A stretch of DNA of 64,000 nt from Mesorhizobium sp. (GCA_004017535.1 SAJS01000001.1:620001-684000), one strand, 5' to 3'; counted from the stretch's first letter, positions 54,251-62,621 are shown. Notes: generated by a model from the letters alone, not told the origin. Numbers and translations are program-made.

Positions 54251-54264
54251 TTGATGTGGATCAA
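54251..54264. promoter_or_regulatory. FNR/FixK-type box (TTGATGTGGATCAA)
   Basis: Perfect TTGAT-N4-ATCAA palindrome, the consensus of FNR, FixK and FnrN proteins. Its centre is about 104 bases before the PNPOx-like start, a usual distance for activation with a 40-65 base leader. It is about 190 bases before the small exported protein on the other strand, less likely its target. Confidence 0.78.
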
Positions 54265-54447
54265 TTTGATGCCGGGCGACGGCCGTGGCAATGCCATTTC
54301 AACGGCGCAACCGCGAGGCGCCGCGTGCCGAACCGCCGCGGGGCGGCACCGTCGATGGGCTAACGAAGATGTGATCCGCACCGCTCCGACGGAATTCGGC
54401 CCTGTCCTCCGTTTCACGGGGGTAGGGACGAATTACGGAGACAACGC

Positions 54448-54717
54448 ATGTTCACAAGATACTTTCTGCCTATCGCTCTGGCCGCCGGCACATTGACGCT
54501 TTCCGCCGTCGGCTCGCAGGCCATGCCGCTTGTCAAGCCAAGCGCATCTTCGCTGCCGATCGAGACCGTCGGCTGGCGCTGCGGCCCCGGCTGGCACATG
54601 AACCGCTGGGGTAGATGCGTGGCGAACGGCCGGGTGATCATCCGCCCGATGCATGTGCGCCACTGGCACCCCGGCTTCTGGTATCACGGCCGCTGGCATC
54701 GCGGTTTTTGGAGCTGA
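54448..54717 (+). CDS. Small exported protein with GCGPGWH-type motif (paralogue 1)
   Basis: 89 residues with a Sec signal peptide (MFTRYFLPIALAAGTLTLSA, cleavage near SQA). The mature part holds CGPGWHMNRWGRCV and ends rich in His, Trp and Arg (WHPGFWYHGRWHRGFW). The same block occurs in the product of 57877-58164, so two copies lie within 4 kb. The two Cys could form a disulfide, and the His-rich tail could bind metal. Function is unknown. Confidence 0.75.
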   Translation: MFTRYFLPIALAAGTLTLSAVGSQAMPLVKPSASSLPIETVGWRCGPGWHMNRWGRCVANGRVIIRPMHVRHWHPGFWYHGRWHRGFWS

Positions 54718-54821
54718 TGATCGCTCCGGATCGCCGTTGATGCCCGCTCCGGCAACGGCGCGGGCGTTTTGGCTAAGACCCCACGCACCTCCGCGCCAGC
54801 GTTCGTGATTGGCCGCGGCCC

Positions 54822-55016
54822 CTCAGCCTCGTCATCCACGGGCGGAGCAAGGAGCGAAGCGACGCGGCGCAGACCCGAGGATCCATTCCGTTACGTTGAG
54901 GCGTTGCGACGGTTCAGAATTCCGCTCCGCCGCGCCCTTCGGTGAATGTAACGGAATGGATCCTCGGGTCTCCGCGTCCGCTTCGCTCCCGCTCGGCCCA
55001 TGGATGACGAACTGAG
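54822..55016. repeat. Long inverted repeat (MITE- or mosaic-type intergenic element)
   Basis: A 195-base element with arms of about 77 bases fills the gap between convergent genes (the whole gap is 54718-55054). The outer part is CTCGTCATCCA with complement TGGATGACGA, then GGAGCGAAGCG with CGCTTCGCTCC. The strongest stretch is AGACCCGAGGATCCATTCCG with CGGAATGGATCCTCGGGTCT, followed by TTAC/GTAA. It has no coding capacity and looks like a non-autonomous repeat family. The remaining parts of the gap show nothing. Confidence 0.82.
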
Positions 55017-55054
55017 AGGGCGCCGAAGCCATCTCTGACCGGCAAACCCAGGCT

Positions 55055-56293
55055 TCACGCCACCAGATCCCGCATCGGCTTCACGCCCGCTGAGTCCGGA
55101 AACACCTTGTCGCCAAGCACCGCCGCCGAAAGCCCGAACTGATCCGCCAGCAGCCCCTTCAGCACCGCGCGCACATCGCTGGTCGGCGCAAGGTCGCGGC
55201 CTTCATAGAGCTGCGCCGGCTTCAGGCCCGGCCAGTCGGCGATGACGCGGCCGCCCTTGATCGCGCCGCCGGCCAAAAGCACCACCGTGCCGGTGCCGTG
55301 GTCGGTGCCGACGGTGCCGTTGATGCGCGCCGTGCGGCCGAACTCGGTGATCGCGACGACCGCCGTGTCCTTCCAGCGCGCGCCGAGCCCTTTCTCGAAT
55401 TCCTCGAAGGCGCCGTCGAGGCCGCCGAGCAGGTTGGCGAGCCGCCCCGTCGCGCCGCCTTCGTTGACATGTGTGTCCCAGCCGTCGAAGGCCAAAGCCG
55501 CGATGCGCGGCCCGTCGTCGGCAGCCATCAGCCTTGCAGCACCTTGCGCCGACTGGCGCATGCCGACGGCATTGTCGAGGCCGCCCTTCGGCTTCATCGT
55601 CTTGCCGTCGAGCTGATCGCCCATCGCCATGCGATCGGCGTCGAGACCTTTCTGCAGGGCTGCGGCCAGAATCGGGTCACGATGGTTGTAGAGGTCGAGC
55701 ACGCGCTCGGCCAAGGCGTCGCCGGGGGTCGGCAGCGCCTGTGGCGCCCAGCCGAGCACGGGCGCGGCGCCGCGGATCACCAGCGGCGTCGACGGCCCGA
55801 CCGCGAGTCCGCCGAGCTTCGCCACGCGTTCGCCCGCCGGCAGGCTGGCCAAGCCCCGGTTGAGCCAGCCGGTGGTGGGGTTGCCGGGACCGGGAAGGCC
55901 GCTTTCCAGCACGTCCTGGCCGTCGAAATGCGAGCGGTCGCGATAGCCGGTGGCGGCGGCATGCACCACCGCCGCCTGGCCGGCCTTGAACAGGCGCGCA
56001 AACACCGGCATTGCCGGGTTGACGGCGAAGAAACCGTCGAGCGGCAATGCCGGGTTGGCGCCTGAAAGCGAAAGCGCGATATCGCCATGCAGGCCGGCAT
56101 AGTCCGCGTCGCCGACCGGCCCGACCGTCGACAGCCCGTCCAGCGCGCCGCGCAGCACAATGACGATCAGGCGCGGGTCGCGCTTGTCGGCGGCGCGGGC
56201 GAAGCGCGGTAGATAGGCCCAGGCAAACAGCGCCCCGCCGGTCATCAGCATCGCGCGCCGGGACAGGGTTGGGGTTTCGCAAAGAAGGCTCAT
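55055..56293 (-). CDS. DUF1501 protein with Tat signal
   Basis: 412 residues. The N-terminus has a Tat signal (TLSRRAMLMTGGALFAWAYL). The mature part is a DUF1501 domain, related to sulfatases/alkaline phosphatase fold, with FDGWDTHVNEGGATGRLANL and ITEFGRTARINGTVGTDHGTG. These proteins are periplasmic or surface-located and almost always occur beside DUF1800 proteins, as here (20 bases apart). The biochemical role is not known. Confidence 0.88.
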   Translation of the reverse strand: MSLLCETPTLSRRAMLMTGGALFAWAYLPRFARAADKRDPRLIVIVLRGALDGLSTVGPVGDADYAGLHGDIALSLSGANPALPLDGFFAVNPAMPVFARLFKAGQAAVVHAAATGYRDRSHFDGQDVLESGLPGPGNPTTGWLNRGLASLPAGERVAKLGGLAVGPSTPLVIRGAAPVLGWAPQALPTPGDALAERVLDLYNHRDPILAAALQKGLDADRMAMGDQLDGKTMKPKGGLDNAVGMRQSAQGAARLMAADDGPRIAALAFDGWDTHVNEGGATGRLANLLGGLDGAFEEFEKGLGARWKDTAVVAITEFGRTARINGTVGTDHGTGTVVLLAGGAIKGGRVIADWPGLKPAQLYEGRDLAPTSDVRAVLKGLLADQFGLSAAVLGDKVFPDSAGVKPMRDLVA

Positions 56294-56312
56294 GGCCGCA
56301 TCTCCATTGCTG

Positions 56313-57770
56313 TCAGCGACGTTGGAACTCGGGCGCCATCAACAGCAGCGCCAGGCCCTGCTGCTTGGATTCGGCGCGCGAAATCGCTTGCCTTGTCTCG
56401 GCCGAGACGGATGCGCCGATCAGCGACGCCAGCATCTCGTCGGGATCGCCGATGTCGTCCGCCTGCTTCGCGGCCTGCCAGGCGATGTCGAGACGCGTCT
56501 TGAGCCCCTCCGCCGAAGCCCAGGCGTCGGTGCTGTCTGAAAAGCCGTTCGGTCCCGGCGACTGCCACAGCGGCTCGCCGAGCACGCTTAGCCAGCGAAG
56601 CGACCGTTGCGGTTCGTTGCCGGCGGTCGCGCCGACCGCGCGGCGCAAGGCTACGACATAATCCAAGGGCGAGCGCAGCTTCGTGAGCGGCGTCGACCAG
56701 GCTTCGGGCATGTCGATCAGCGTCAAGGCGATCGAGCGCAGGTCGCCGTCGGTCTTGGTGAAGACCGAGGCCAGGCGGGCGACAGCCTCCGGCGGCGGAT
56801 CGTCCGCGATGAAATGGCGGGCAAGCTTGGTGGCGATGTGCCGCGCGGTGGCCGGATGGCGGGCAACGTCGTTGAGCGCGGCCTCCGCCTGGCCCATGCC
56901 GCCGTCGGGATAGGTCTTGCCGAGCAGCGCCGCCTTGCCCGGCTGATGCGCGTTGGCGTTGAAGACGAAGCTTCCCGGCTCTCCCAGCCGCCCCTCGCGG
57001 CCCGCCATGGTCCAGCCGGTCAGCATGGCGGCGAAACTGGTGACGTCGGTCTGGGCATAGCCGCTGCCGACGCCGAGCGTATGCAATTCCAGGATCTCGC
57101 GGGCGAGGTTCTCGTTGAGGCCGCGGCCGCGCCTTTTGCCTGCGCGCGAATCAGGCCCGATCGACTGCTGGTTGTCGAGATAGAACAGCATGGCCGGATG
57201 ATGCTCGACCGCAAGCAGCATGTCGGCAAAGCGGCCGAGCACGAAGGGGCGGATCGCCTCGCGCTCGAAGGCGCCGGCGCTTGCCCGCACGACCGGCGCC
57301 TTGGCGACGGAAACGCAGAAATGGTTCGACCAGAAGCCGACCAGCCGCTCCACGAAGCCGGGCGCAGCGGCAAGCGCCTTGTCGAACCGGGCTTGTGCCT
57401 CGTCGCGATAGATATCGGCCCCGACGCGCGGCACCGCGGGTTTGGCTTTTGCATTGGCCGGGCCGGCTGGATCATCCGCCGCCATCGGCTGCATGGTGGC
57501 CGCCGCCTTTTCATCCCGCGCCGCCTTGCGCTCCATGGCTGCCGCCATGCTGGCCTGGATCGCCGCGGTGCTGTCCAGCAGCCCGGCATTCCTCGGATCG
57601 TCGGGGGAAATCAGCGCGATGTCCTGCTGCTTGAGCTCGGCCCTGAGATAGCCGCGCGGATCGGCGGCGATCTTGCCGAGCTCGTCGCCCGGTCTTGCGC
57701 CGAGACCGAAGCGGTGGAGCGCCACCAGCGCCGGATCTGGTCGGACGGAATTGGAAACGGGTGCGGCCAA
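56313..57770 (-). CDS. DUF1800 protein
   Basis: About 485 residues if translation begins at the TTG at 57770, which has GGAGG five bases before it; the ATG at 57830 has no ribosome site. The family signatures ALHRFGLGARPGDELG at the N-terminus, GFWSNHFCVS, and NENLAREILELHTLGVG are all seen. An Ala/Lys-rich insert occurs at about residues 75-115. It is the usual upstream partner of DUF1501 proteins, and the pair is probably a two-part system of unknown function. Confidence 0.85.
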   Translation of the reverse strand: MAAPVSNSVRPDPALVALHRFGLGARPGDELGKIAADPRGYLRAELKQQDIALISPDDPRNAGLLDSTAAIQASMAAAMERKAARDEKAAATMQPMAADDPAGPANAKAKPAVPRVGADIYRDEAQARFDKALAAAPGFVERLVGFWSNHFCVSVAKAPVVRASAGAFEREAIRPFVLGRFADMLLAVEHHPAMLFYLDNQQSIGPDSRAGKRRGRGLNENLAREILELHTLGVGSGYAQTDVTSFAAMLTGWTMAGREGRLGEPGSFVFNANAHQPGKAALLGKTYPDGGMGQAEAALNDVARHPATARHIATKLARHFIADDPPPEAVARLASVFTKTDGDLRSIALTLIDMPEAWSTPLTKLRSPLDYVVALRRAVGATAGNEPQRSLRWLSVLGEPLWQSPGPNGFSDSTDAWASAEGLKTRLDIAWQAAKQADDIGDPDEMLASLIGASVSAETRQAISRAESKQQGLALLLMAPEFQRR

Positions 57771-57876
57771 TGAAGCCTCCGTCTGGAGCCGGCGCCGATC
57801 GTGCCGGCCGACATGTTCGATGGTTCGCAAGAGCGCTCACGACGCCGGCCGCAGCACCGGCGCCATGAGCGGGCCG

Positions 57877-58164
57877 TTACCAGCGGCGCCGGTGATGCCA
57901 GCGATGGTACGGATGCCAGACCGGACCGACATAGACGCGCGGTCCGCCCCAGTAATAATAGCCGGGATAGAGCACGCGACGGTTGGGAACGCAGCGGCCC
58001 CAGTAGTTGGGATGCCAGCCCGGACCGCAGCCCCAGGCGACATGCTCTATAATTGCGTGCGCCGGCGCGGCCGGTGCGATCGGCATGGCCGAAGCCGCGC
58101 TTGCCGCGGCCGTGCCGCCGATGACGAGCGCTGCCGCGAGCGAATATTTCGTCAGACTGTTCAT
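57877..58164 (-). CDS. Small exported protein with GCGPGWH-type motif (paralogue 2)
   Basis: 95 residues from MNSLTKYSLAAALVIGGTAA with GGGAG upstream. After the signal peptide comes CGPGWHPNYWGRCVPNRR, then a Tyr/Trp/His-rich tail (PYHRWHHRRRW). It shares the core block with the product of 54448-54717. It lies between the metal-sensor gene and the DUF1800 gene on the same strand. No function is known to me. Confidence 0.77.
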   Translation of the reverse strand: MNSLTKYSLAAALVIGGTAAASAASAMPIAPAAPAHAIIEHVAWGCGPGWHPNYWGRCVPNRRVLYPGYYYWGGPRVYVGPVWHPYHRWHHRRRW

Positions 58165-58272
58165 GGGGTACTCCCGAAGTTCCGAGGTTGAAGAGAACCT
58201 GCCGGCATCGACTGACGGCAGGCCTGTCCCTCTTCCCCTTGAACGGAGCACACCCGCCCTCTCCGTCGCCGC

Positions 58273-58716
58273 CTATGGCGATTTTTTTGCGGGCGGCGGC
58301 TGCCGACCCGCACGCCGCAGCAGGCCATCCGCCAGCAGCTGGCGGTCCTCCAGCGAGCCCGATGCGGCAAATTTGATGATGCGCTGTTCCAGCCGCGCCC
58401 GCACGGTGACGTCCGCATTGCGCGCCCGCTCCAGGGCGGCGGCAAGCGCGTTGCTGTCGAGGGTCGGCTGCTGCAGGAGGTTCGCCGCTTCGCGCCTTGC
58501 GGCCTGTCCATCAAGGATCACGTCGCGGGACTCTCGGCGCACCTCGCGCAGCGCCTGGCGGAAAATCTTGCGGTCGGCGGCGGGCAGCCGGCCGCCTGCC
58601 GATTCCAGCGAATAGCCCGAATTGGACTTGCCGATCAGCCAGCCCGCGCCGCCCGCGACCGCGCCGATCAGAAAGACGTTGAGCACCAGGGATGCCGCGA
58701 CAAGACGGGGGTTCAT
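58273..58716 (-). CDS. Periplasmic heavy-metal sensor-like protein (CnrX/Spy type)
   Basis: 147 residues from MNPRLVAASLVLNVFLIGAV, overlapping the preceding gene stop (ATGA) with GGAGGA upstream. One N-terminal membrane anchor is followed by a helical periplasmic domain (RLPAADRKIFRQALREVRRE, RRAG-rich end) of the metal-resistance or CnrX family. It is placed after an ECF sigma and an anti-sigma-like protein, as in CnrYXH-type systems. It may sense metal or envelope stress for them. Confidence 0.78.
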   Translation of the reverse strand: MNPRLVAASLVLNVFLIGAVAGGAGWLIGKSNSGYSLESAGGRLPAADRKIFRQALREVRRESRDVILDGQAARREAANLLQQPTLDSNALAAALERARNADVTVRARLEQRIIKFAASGSLEDRQLLADGLLRRAGRQPPPAKKSP

Positions 58717-59162
58717 AGATCCTCCTCCGCCTGGTCGGCATCGGGTCCGGCGTCGCCGAACGACGTCGCGTTGGTGTCCATCACATAATGGTCGGACTGG
58801 ATATCCGGGCTGACGACGGTCACCAGCGCCAGCCCTGCCACGGCGCCAGCGAGCCCGACGCCCGCAAGCCCGAAGCCCAGCCACCAGAACCGCCGGCGCC
58901 GCTCCTGCCTGACCTTGGTCGTTGCCCGGGCGACGATGGCGCGATGCAGCGCCGGGCTGGGTGTTTCGACCCGATGCCGGTCGAGCATGACGTCGAGCCT
59001 GCCGGCGCGCGCCAGGATGGCGCGGCCTTGCTCGGTTTCGGCAAACAGTGTCGCGGCGGCCTGCTCGGCCGGCGGCCAGCGGTGCAACGCGCTGCCATAG
59101 GCATCCGCCAGCGCGGCGAAGCGTCCGGCATCCATAGGCCCTTCTCTAGACCTCTCAGACAT
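58713..59162 (-). CDS. Anti-sigma-factor-like single-pass membrane protein
   Basis: 149 residues from the ATG at 59162, with GGGGG upstream; an ATG 27 bases later is an alternative. About 90 cytoplasmic residues (AALADAYGSALHRWPPAEQA) are followed by a basic stretch and one membrane span (FWWLGFGLAGVGLAGAVAGL), then a short acidic periplasmic tail. No zinc HxxxCxxC motif is present. Its place right after the ECF sigma gene points to an anti-sigma role, by context. Confidence 0.72.
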   Translation of the reverse strand: MSERSREGPMDAGRFAALADAYGSALHRWPPAEQAAATLFAETEQGRAILARAGRLDVMLDRHRVETPSPALHRAIVARATTKVRQERRRRFWWLGFGLAGVGLAGAVAGLALVTVVSPDIQSDHYVMDTNATSFGDAGPDADQAEEDL

Positions 59163-59236
59163 ATCGTTCCCCCTTCCACCGTTTTGACGTGGCCCCCCAC
59201 GCCCTCATCCGCGCAGCCGGCAACTCCCTTGCTGTC

Positions 59237-59797
59237 TCAGTCATCGCCATCATCTCCGATAAGCATCGCCTGCAGGGCGCGGCGACCCCGCGCGAGCAGG
59301 CTTTCCAGCGCATCGACGCTGACCTGCATGGCGCCGGCGGCCTCGATGTTGGACAGCTCCTGATAATAGACCAGCACGATCGCCTCGCGCTGGCGTGGCG
59401 CGAGGCGCTGCAGCGCCTGGTTGACCCTGCGCTCTTCGTCGCCCGGCATGGCATCGGGAAGCGGTGCGTCATCGGCCAGCTCCGGCAGCTCGTCCGTTAC
59501 CCATTCGCGCCGGCGCCGCAGCCGGTCGTAGCAGAGGTTGAGCGCGACGCGATGGATCCAGGTGTCGAATCGCGCGTGCCCCTGGCGCCAGCCTGAGGCG
59601 TGGCGCCAGATGCGCACGAAAGTCTCCTGCGCGACATCCTCGGCCTCCGCAGGATCGCCGAGCATCCGCGCCGCCAGAGCCAGGATGCGCGGCAGCTTGC
59701 GCGCCACCATCGCCTGCATTGCGGCGGGGTCGCCGGCGCCGATGCGGCGTACCAGTTCCTCGTCCGGATCGGCGCCCATCAACAGGGGCGCTCGCAT
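59237..59797 (-). CDS. ECF-type RNA polymerase sigma factor
   Basis: 186 residues. Region sigma-2 is ARMLGDPAEAEDVAQETFVR with IWRHASGWRQG, and sigma-4 is LAPRQREAIVLVYYQELSNI followed by the HTH MQVSVDALESLLARGRRAL. A second start, 6 codons in, is possible. It would direct transcription of its own unit and other envelope or metal genes. It is followed by the anti-sigma-like and metal-sensor-like genes. Confidence 0.9.
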   Translation of the reverse strand: MRAPLLMGADPDEELVRRIGAGDPAAMQAMVARKLPRILALAARMLGDPAEAEDVAQETFVRIWRHASGWRQGHARFDTWIHRVALNLCYDRLRRRREWVTDELPELADDAPLPDAMPGDEERRVNQALQRLAPRQREAIVLVYYQELSNIEAAGAMQVSVDALESLLARGRRALQAMLIGDDGDD

Positions 59798-59824
59798 GTG
59801 TCATTGCGCGGCATAACCTCTTGG

Positions 59825-60253
59825 TCATTGCTCCTGCTTGGGAGCGGATTTGTGGCTCGGCCGCTCGTCGGCGCCGAGCACCCCGTCGCCGTTCTTGTCC
59901 AGCTTGGCGAAGCGCTTGGCCAGGAAGGCGTCGAGTTCACCCTTGTCGACGAAGCCGTCCTTGTTGGTGTCCATGCGCGCGAAGGGTTTGGCCGGATCGC
60001 CCTTGGCCTTGCGCGCGGTCTGGAAAGCGGTCCATTCGGCGAGGCTGACCTTGCCGTCATTGTCGGTGTCGACCCGCATGAACGCCTTTTCCCGGCGCGC
60101 CTCGAACTTTTCCAGCGTCAGGCCGGACTTGGTTTGGTCAGGCTGGGCGGCAGCCGCAGTGTCCGGCGTCGTCTGGGCGGGCGCAGACGTCGTCGTCTGG
60201 GCGACCGCGACAGCGGTCTGCAGGCCAAGGGCAAAGGCGAATAGGCGGACCAT
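59825..60253 (-). CDS. Exported EF-hand calcium-binding protein
   Basis: 142 residues from MVRLFAFALGLQTAVAVAQT, a signal peptide. An Ala/Thr/Gln linker is followed by three EF-hand loops: DTDNDGKVSLAEW, DTNKDGFVDKGEL and DKNGDGVLGADE. Ca2+ binding in the periplasm is expected. Its gene ends 27 bases before the ECF sigma gene on the same strand, so the two are likely co-transcribed. This could couple calcium or envelope state to the sigma factor. Confidence 0.85.
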   Translation of the reverse strand: MVRLFAFALGLQTAVAVAQTTTSAPAQTTPDTAAAAQPDQTKSGLTLEKFEARREKAFMRVDTDNDGKVSLAEWTAFQTARKAKGDPAKPFARMDTNKDGFVDKGELDAFLAKRFAKLDKNGDGVLGADERPSHKSAPKQEQ

Positions 60254-60402
60254 GCTCTCGTCTCCGGTTGGCGCGGCCATTGGCGGCCACGCTACAGCCG
60301 TTGAACGCGGCGACGAGCAAAATCCGTCGGTCCTCTCGGCCGGACACCAATCCATCCGATCCGGCTGCGCCGGACCGGAATACGCCCGAACGGAAGCGGC
60401 GA

Positions 60403-60591
60403 CTATCTCTGGTTGTCAAGCACCACCAGCTGGTCCGGCTTGAAGCCGGCATGTTGCGGCGTCCAGACGTCGCCTTCGCGGTTGAACCAGTGGCACAGAT
60501 ACGTGCCGGAAGCAGCACCGTCGCTGACGGTCATTTCCGGCCCTCCGGATTTCAGCCTGACGACGTCTCCGGTCTTGAAACTATTTGGCAT
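60403..60591 (-). CDS. DUF2158 (YodC-like) small protein
   Basis: 62 residues from MPNSFKTGDVVRLKSGGPEM; a longer frame to 60789 has an untypical start. The YodC-type pattern is clear: KTGDVVRLKSGGPEMTV, then YLCHWFNREGDVW, and QLVVLD at the end. These are small SH3-like cytoplasmic proteins of unknown role. AGGTCAA lies before the ATG. Confidence 0.83.
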   Translation of the reverse strand: MPNSFKTGDVVRLKSGGPEMTVSDGAASGTYLCHWFNREGDVWTPQHAGFKPDQLVVLDNQR

Positions 60592-60785
60592 TTTGACCTC
60601 CCACGCTGACCGGCCGAGTTTCCCACCAACAGCTACTCCCGACAATGGTCGAGATGCGCCGATGACGTGGTACAGGATTGGGAAGGTGTCGATGCCGCTT
60701 GCCTGGCGCGCCGGGCAGCGCTCCATATGTGGCCGGATCGTGTCGGGGCTTCGCAGGCGAAGCGAGACCTGATCGCTACGTGTCT

Positions 60786-60998
60786 TCAATCGCTGTCTTG
60801 CTGAGGACCCGGCGGCTGCGCCGACTGGCTGTCTTGTCCGGCCGGGCGGACGGTCATGGACCTTTCATCGGGCCACAATGCCTGTGCCTTCATAACCGCT
60901 GCCAGGAGGTTCTCTGCTTCAACGCTTCCGATCTCGGTGAGAAGCGGGCTGTTGCCGCCTGCTGCGAAATCGACGTGATAGACAGTCCAACTCCTCAT
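60786..60998 (-). CDS. Small hypothetical protein
   Basis: 70 residues, MRSWTVYHVDFAAGGNSPLL then VEAENLLAAVMKAQALWPDE and a Pro/Gln/Ser-rich end. It is soluble. Its codon use is ordinary and the block VEAENLLAAVMKAQALWP looks like a folded domain of short rhizobial proteins, but I cannot name it. It may be real or spurious. Confidence 0.45.
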   Translation of the reverse strand: MRSWTVYHVDFAAGGNSPLLTEIGSVEAENLLAAVMKAQALWPDERSMTVRPAGQDSQSAQPPGPQQDSD

Positions 60999-61857
60999 TG
61001 CATTTCCGGCAATTTGCGTCTCGGCGGGGGCACGCGGATGAAGCCCGGCTCGCTTTTGTGGTTAGGATTTTGAGGTCCGCGAGCCGGGCATGCGCCAACC
61101 GATGGGCGGGGGGCTTGGGGTTATCAGCCGGCGCGATGGCGAGACTGTCTGATTTGCCCGCCGGTCCACAATCGACCGAGGTCCATCCTGCCGGACGCAT
61201 TGGTCCCAAAGGACCAAAGATATAGCCCCTTATTCCGTTGGGGCAGATTGCCCTGTGCCGGTGATCTGTCAGGATGGGCTTGGCAAAAATCTGCGGGCGC
61301 CAGCAGATACCTGTCCCAGGTCGCGGGCATCGGGCGCGGATCGAGTCAGGTCAAAAAGCAACAAAGACGCCGCTCTGGAGAGCCGGCAACCCGCGCTGGA
61401 TCACGTTTCTCCCGGATGGAGGCGAACTCTTCCTCCGCAGGCTGAAGCTACTCGGAAAGCAAAGCGGATCGCCGCAGGCCAAGGTCCAGCAGCATCAGCG
61501 ACTAGATCAAAGTTCGAGAGATTGGGTCGTCGCCACACCCCCCGGTCATTTCATTTGAGCAAGAGCCGCGACGCGCCCCTGTCGAAGGCGGCATCAAACG
61601 GCCGTCGGTGCACATTCATCGCGATGGCGTTCGCAGGGTTCTGACGCTCCTTCACACGCTCGCGCACGAATTAGAACCGGCAGGCATGACCTTCGTCAGC
61701 ACAGACGACAGCATGTGATTTATTCGCGGAGCGTCGAAAATTCACTTTGTCCGCAGGCGCAAACCGCGCCACCTCAGGGCCTGACCCCTGGCGATCGAAC
61801 CGGCGCATTCGGAGAGGCTTGTGCGGAAGAGCGAAAAACACTAAGCCAGCCCGCGTG
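60999..61857. other. Long non-coding or decayed stretch before the tRNA gene
   Basis: About 860 bases without a convincing gene; open frames here are short, overlap each other and lack ribosome sites. One dyad stands out: TTGGTCC-CAAA-GGACCAA at 61200-61217. Composition is lower in GC than the neighbouring genes in places (61640-61760). With the integrase remnant after the tRNA it may be the remains of an inserted element. Confidence 0.5.
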
Positions 61858-61933
61858 GGGCCTGTAGCTCAATGGTTAGAGCCGGCGGCTCATAACCGCT
61901 TGGTTGGGGGTTCGAGTCCCTCCGGGCCCACCA
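61858..61933 (+). tRNA. tRNA with CAU anticodon, probably tRNA-Ile2
   Basis: A 76-base cloverleaf including an encoded CCA. Acceptor stem GGGCCTG/CGGGCCC, D arm AGCTCAATGGTTAGAGC, anticodon loop CTCATAA and T arm GGTTCGAGTCC. The GGCGGCTCATAACCGCTTGGT part is very close to bacterial tRNA-Ile2, whose CAU is changed to lysidine-AU. An elongator Met tRNA is the alternative. Confidence 0.9.
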
Positions 61934-62001
61934 GAAATTACCGCACTGCAATGGATAACATTCGCATATTCGCCATCGCGGCGACCCGCTCTTGAAAGCG
62001 G

Positions 62002-62091
62002 CGTCCATCGTCGCTGCAGATGCTGGAAGAGAACTACGGTCACCACCACCCGGATTGGCAGAGGAAAGCGGTCGAGGGTTTAGGGTTGCCC
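62002..62091 (+). pseudogene. Remnant of a tyrosine recombinase (integrase) C-terminus
   Basis: An in-frame stretch starting after a stop at 61993 reads LQMLEENYGHHHPDWQRKAV. The YGHHHPD sequence is the hallmark of the C-terminal end of phage- and island-type integrases. Nothing of the catalytic R-H-R-Y domain is present. It lies 70-90 bases after the tRNA gene, where integrative elements often sit, so it is a relic of a past insertion. The open frame continues to 62229 but no longer resembles an integrase. Confidence 0.6.
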
Positions 62092-62241
62092 TTGCACTTC
62101 TGCGCGCTGTCGGCAATCGGCGTTAAGTTGAAGCGAAACATCAGGAGGTTTCTGTGGTTCGGGATCGATCTTCCCCTGAGCGTAAGCCGGTCTGTAGAAG
62201 CACGTAGATCGTGCGAGGCGATCGGCTAAGTGCTTGAATTT

Positions 62242-62317
62242 TGGTGCCGCTTGCGTGACTCGAACACGCGACCCCATCATTACGAATGATGTGCTCTACC
62301 AACTGAGCTAAAGCGGC
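62242..62317 (-). tRNA. tRNA-Thr (CGU anticodon)
   Basis: On the minus strand the sequence folds into a 76-base cloverleaf with encoded CCA: acceptor GCCGCTT/AAGCGGC, D arm AGCTCAGTTGGTAGAGC, anticodon arm with loop TTCGTAA (anticodon CGT), and T arm GTGTTCGAGTCAC. Length and all stems are normal. Confidence 0.93.
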
Positions 62318-62621
62318 CCGGGAAGCGTCAGGCTTCCAGAATGGGCTGCGTGATAGACTCAACCGCTCGCTAATTCAAGATGGGGAGCGGCGAATTCCGG
62401 CCTCTTTGCCGGCAATTCCCATCTACGGTTACCGCGCCACGGGCGCGGCCATGGCGCGCGGTGCCGTCCAAGCCGGCTGCTCCACGGCCGCATCGTCCGG
62501 AGTGTTCGCGACGAAAAATGTTGATTCTCCAGCAAAAAACGCCGAAATGCTTGGATACGCCGGCAAGGCAGCCGCTCGCCCGTTGATCGATTGGCCGCCT
62601 GCGGCTAACGATCAGGGAACT

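Noticed and set aside
61255-61644. A 129-codon open frame before the tRNA gene
   Set aside because: No ribosome site, no recognisable domain, overlapping frames of equal length, and low-complexity Arg/Ser composition.
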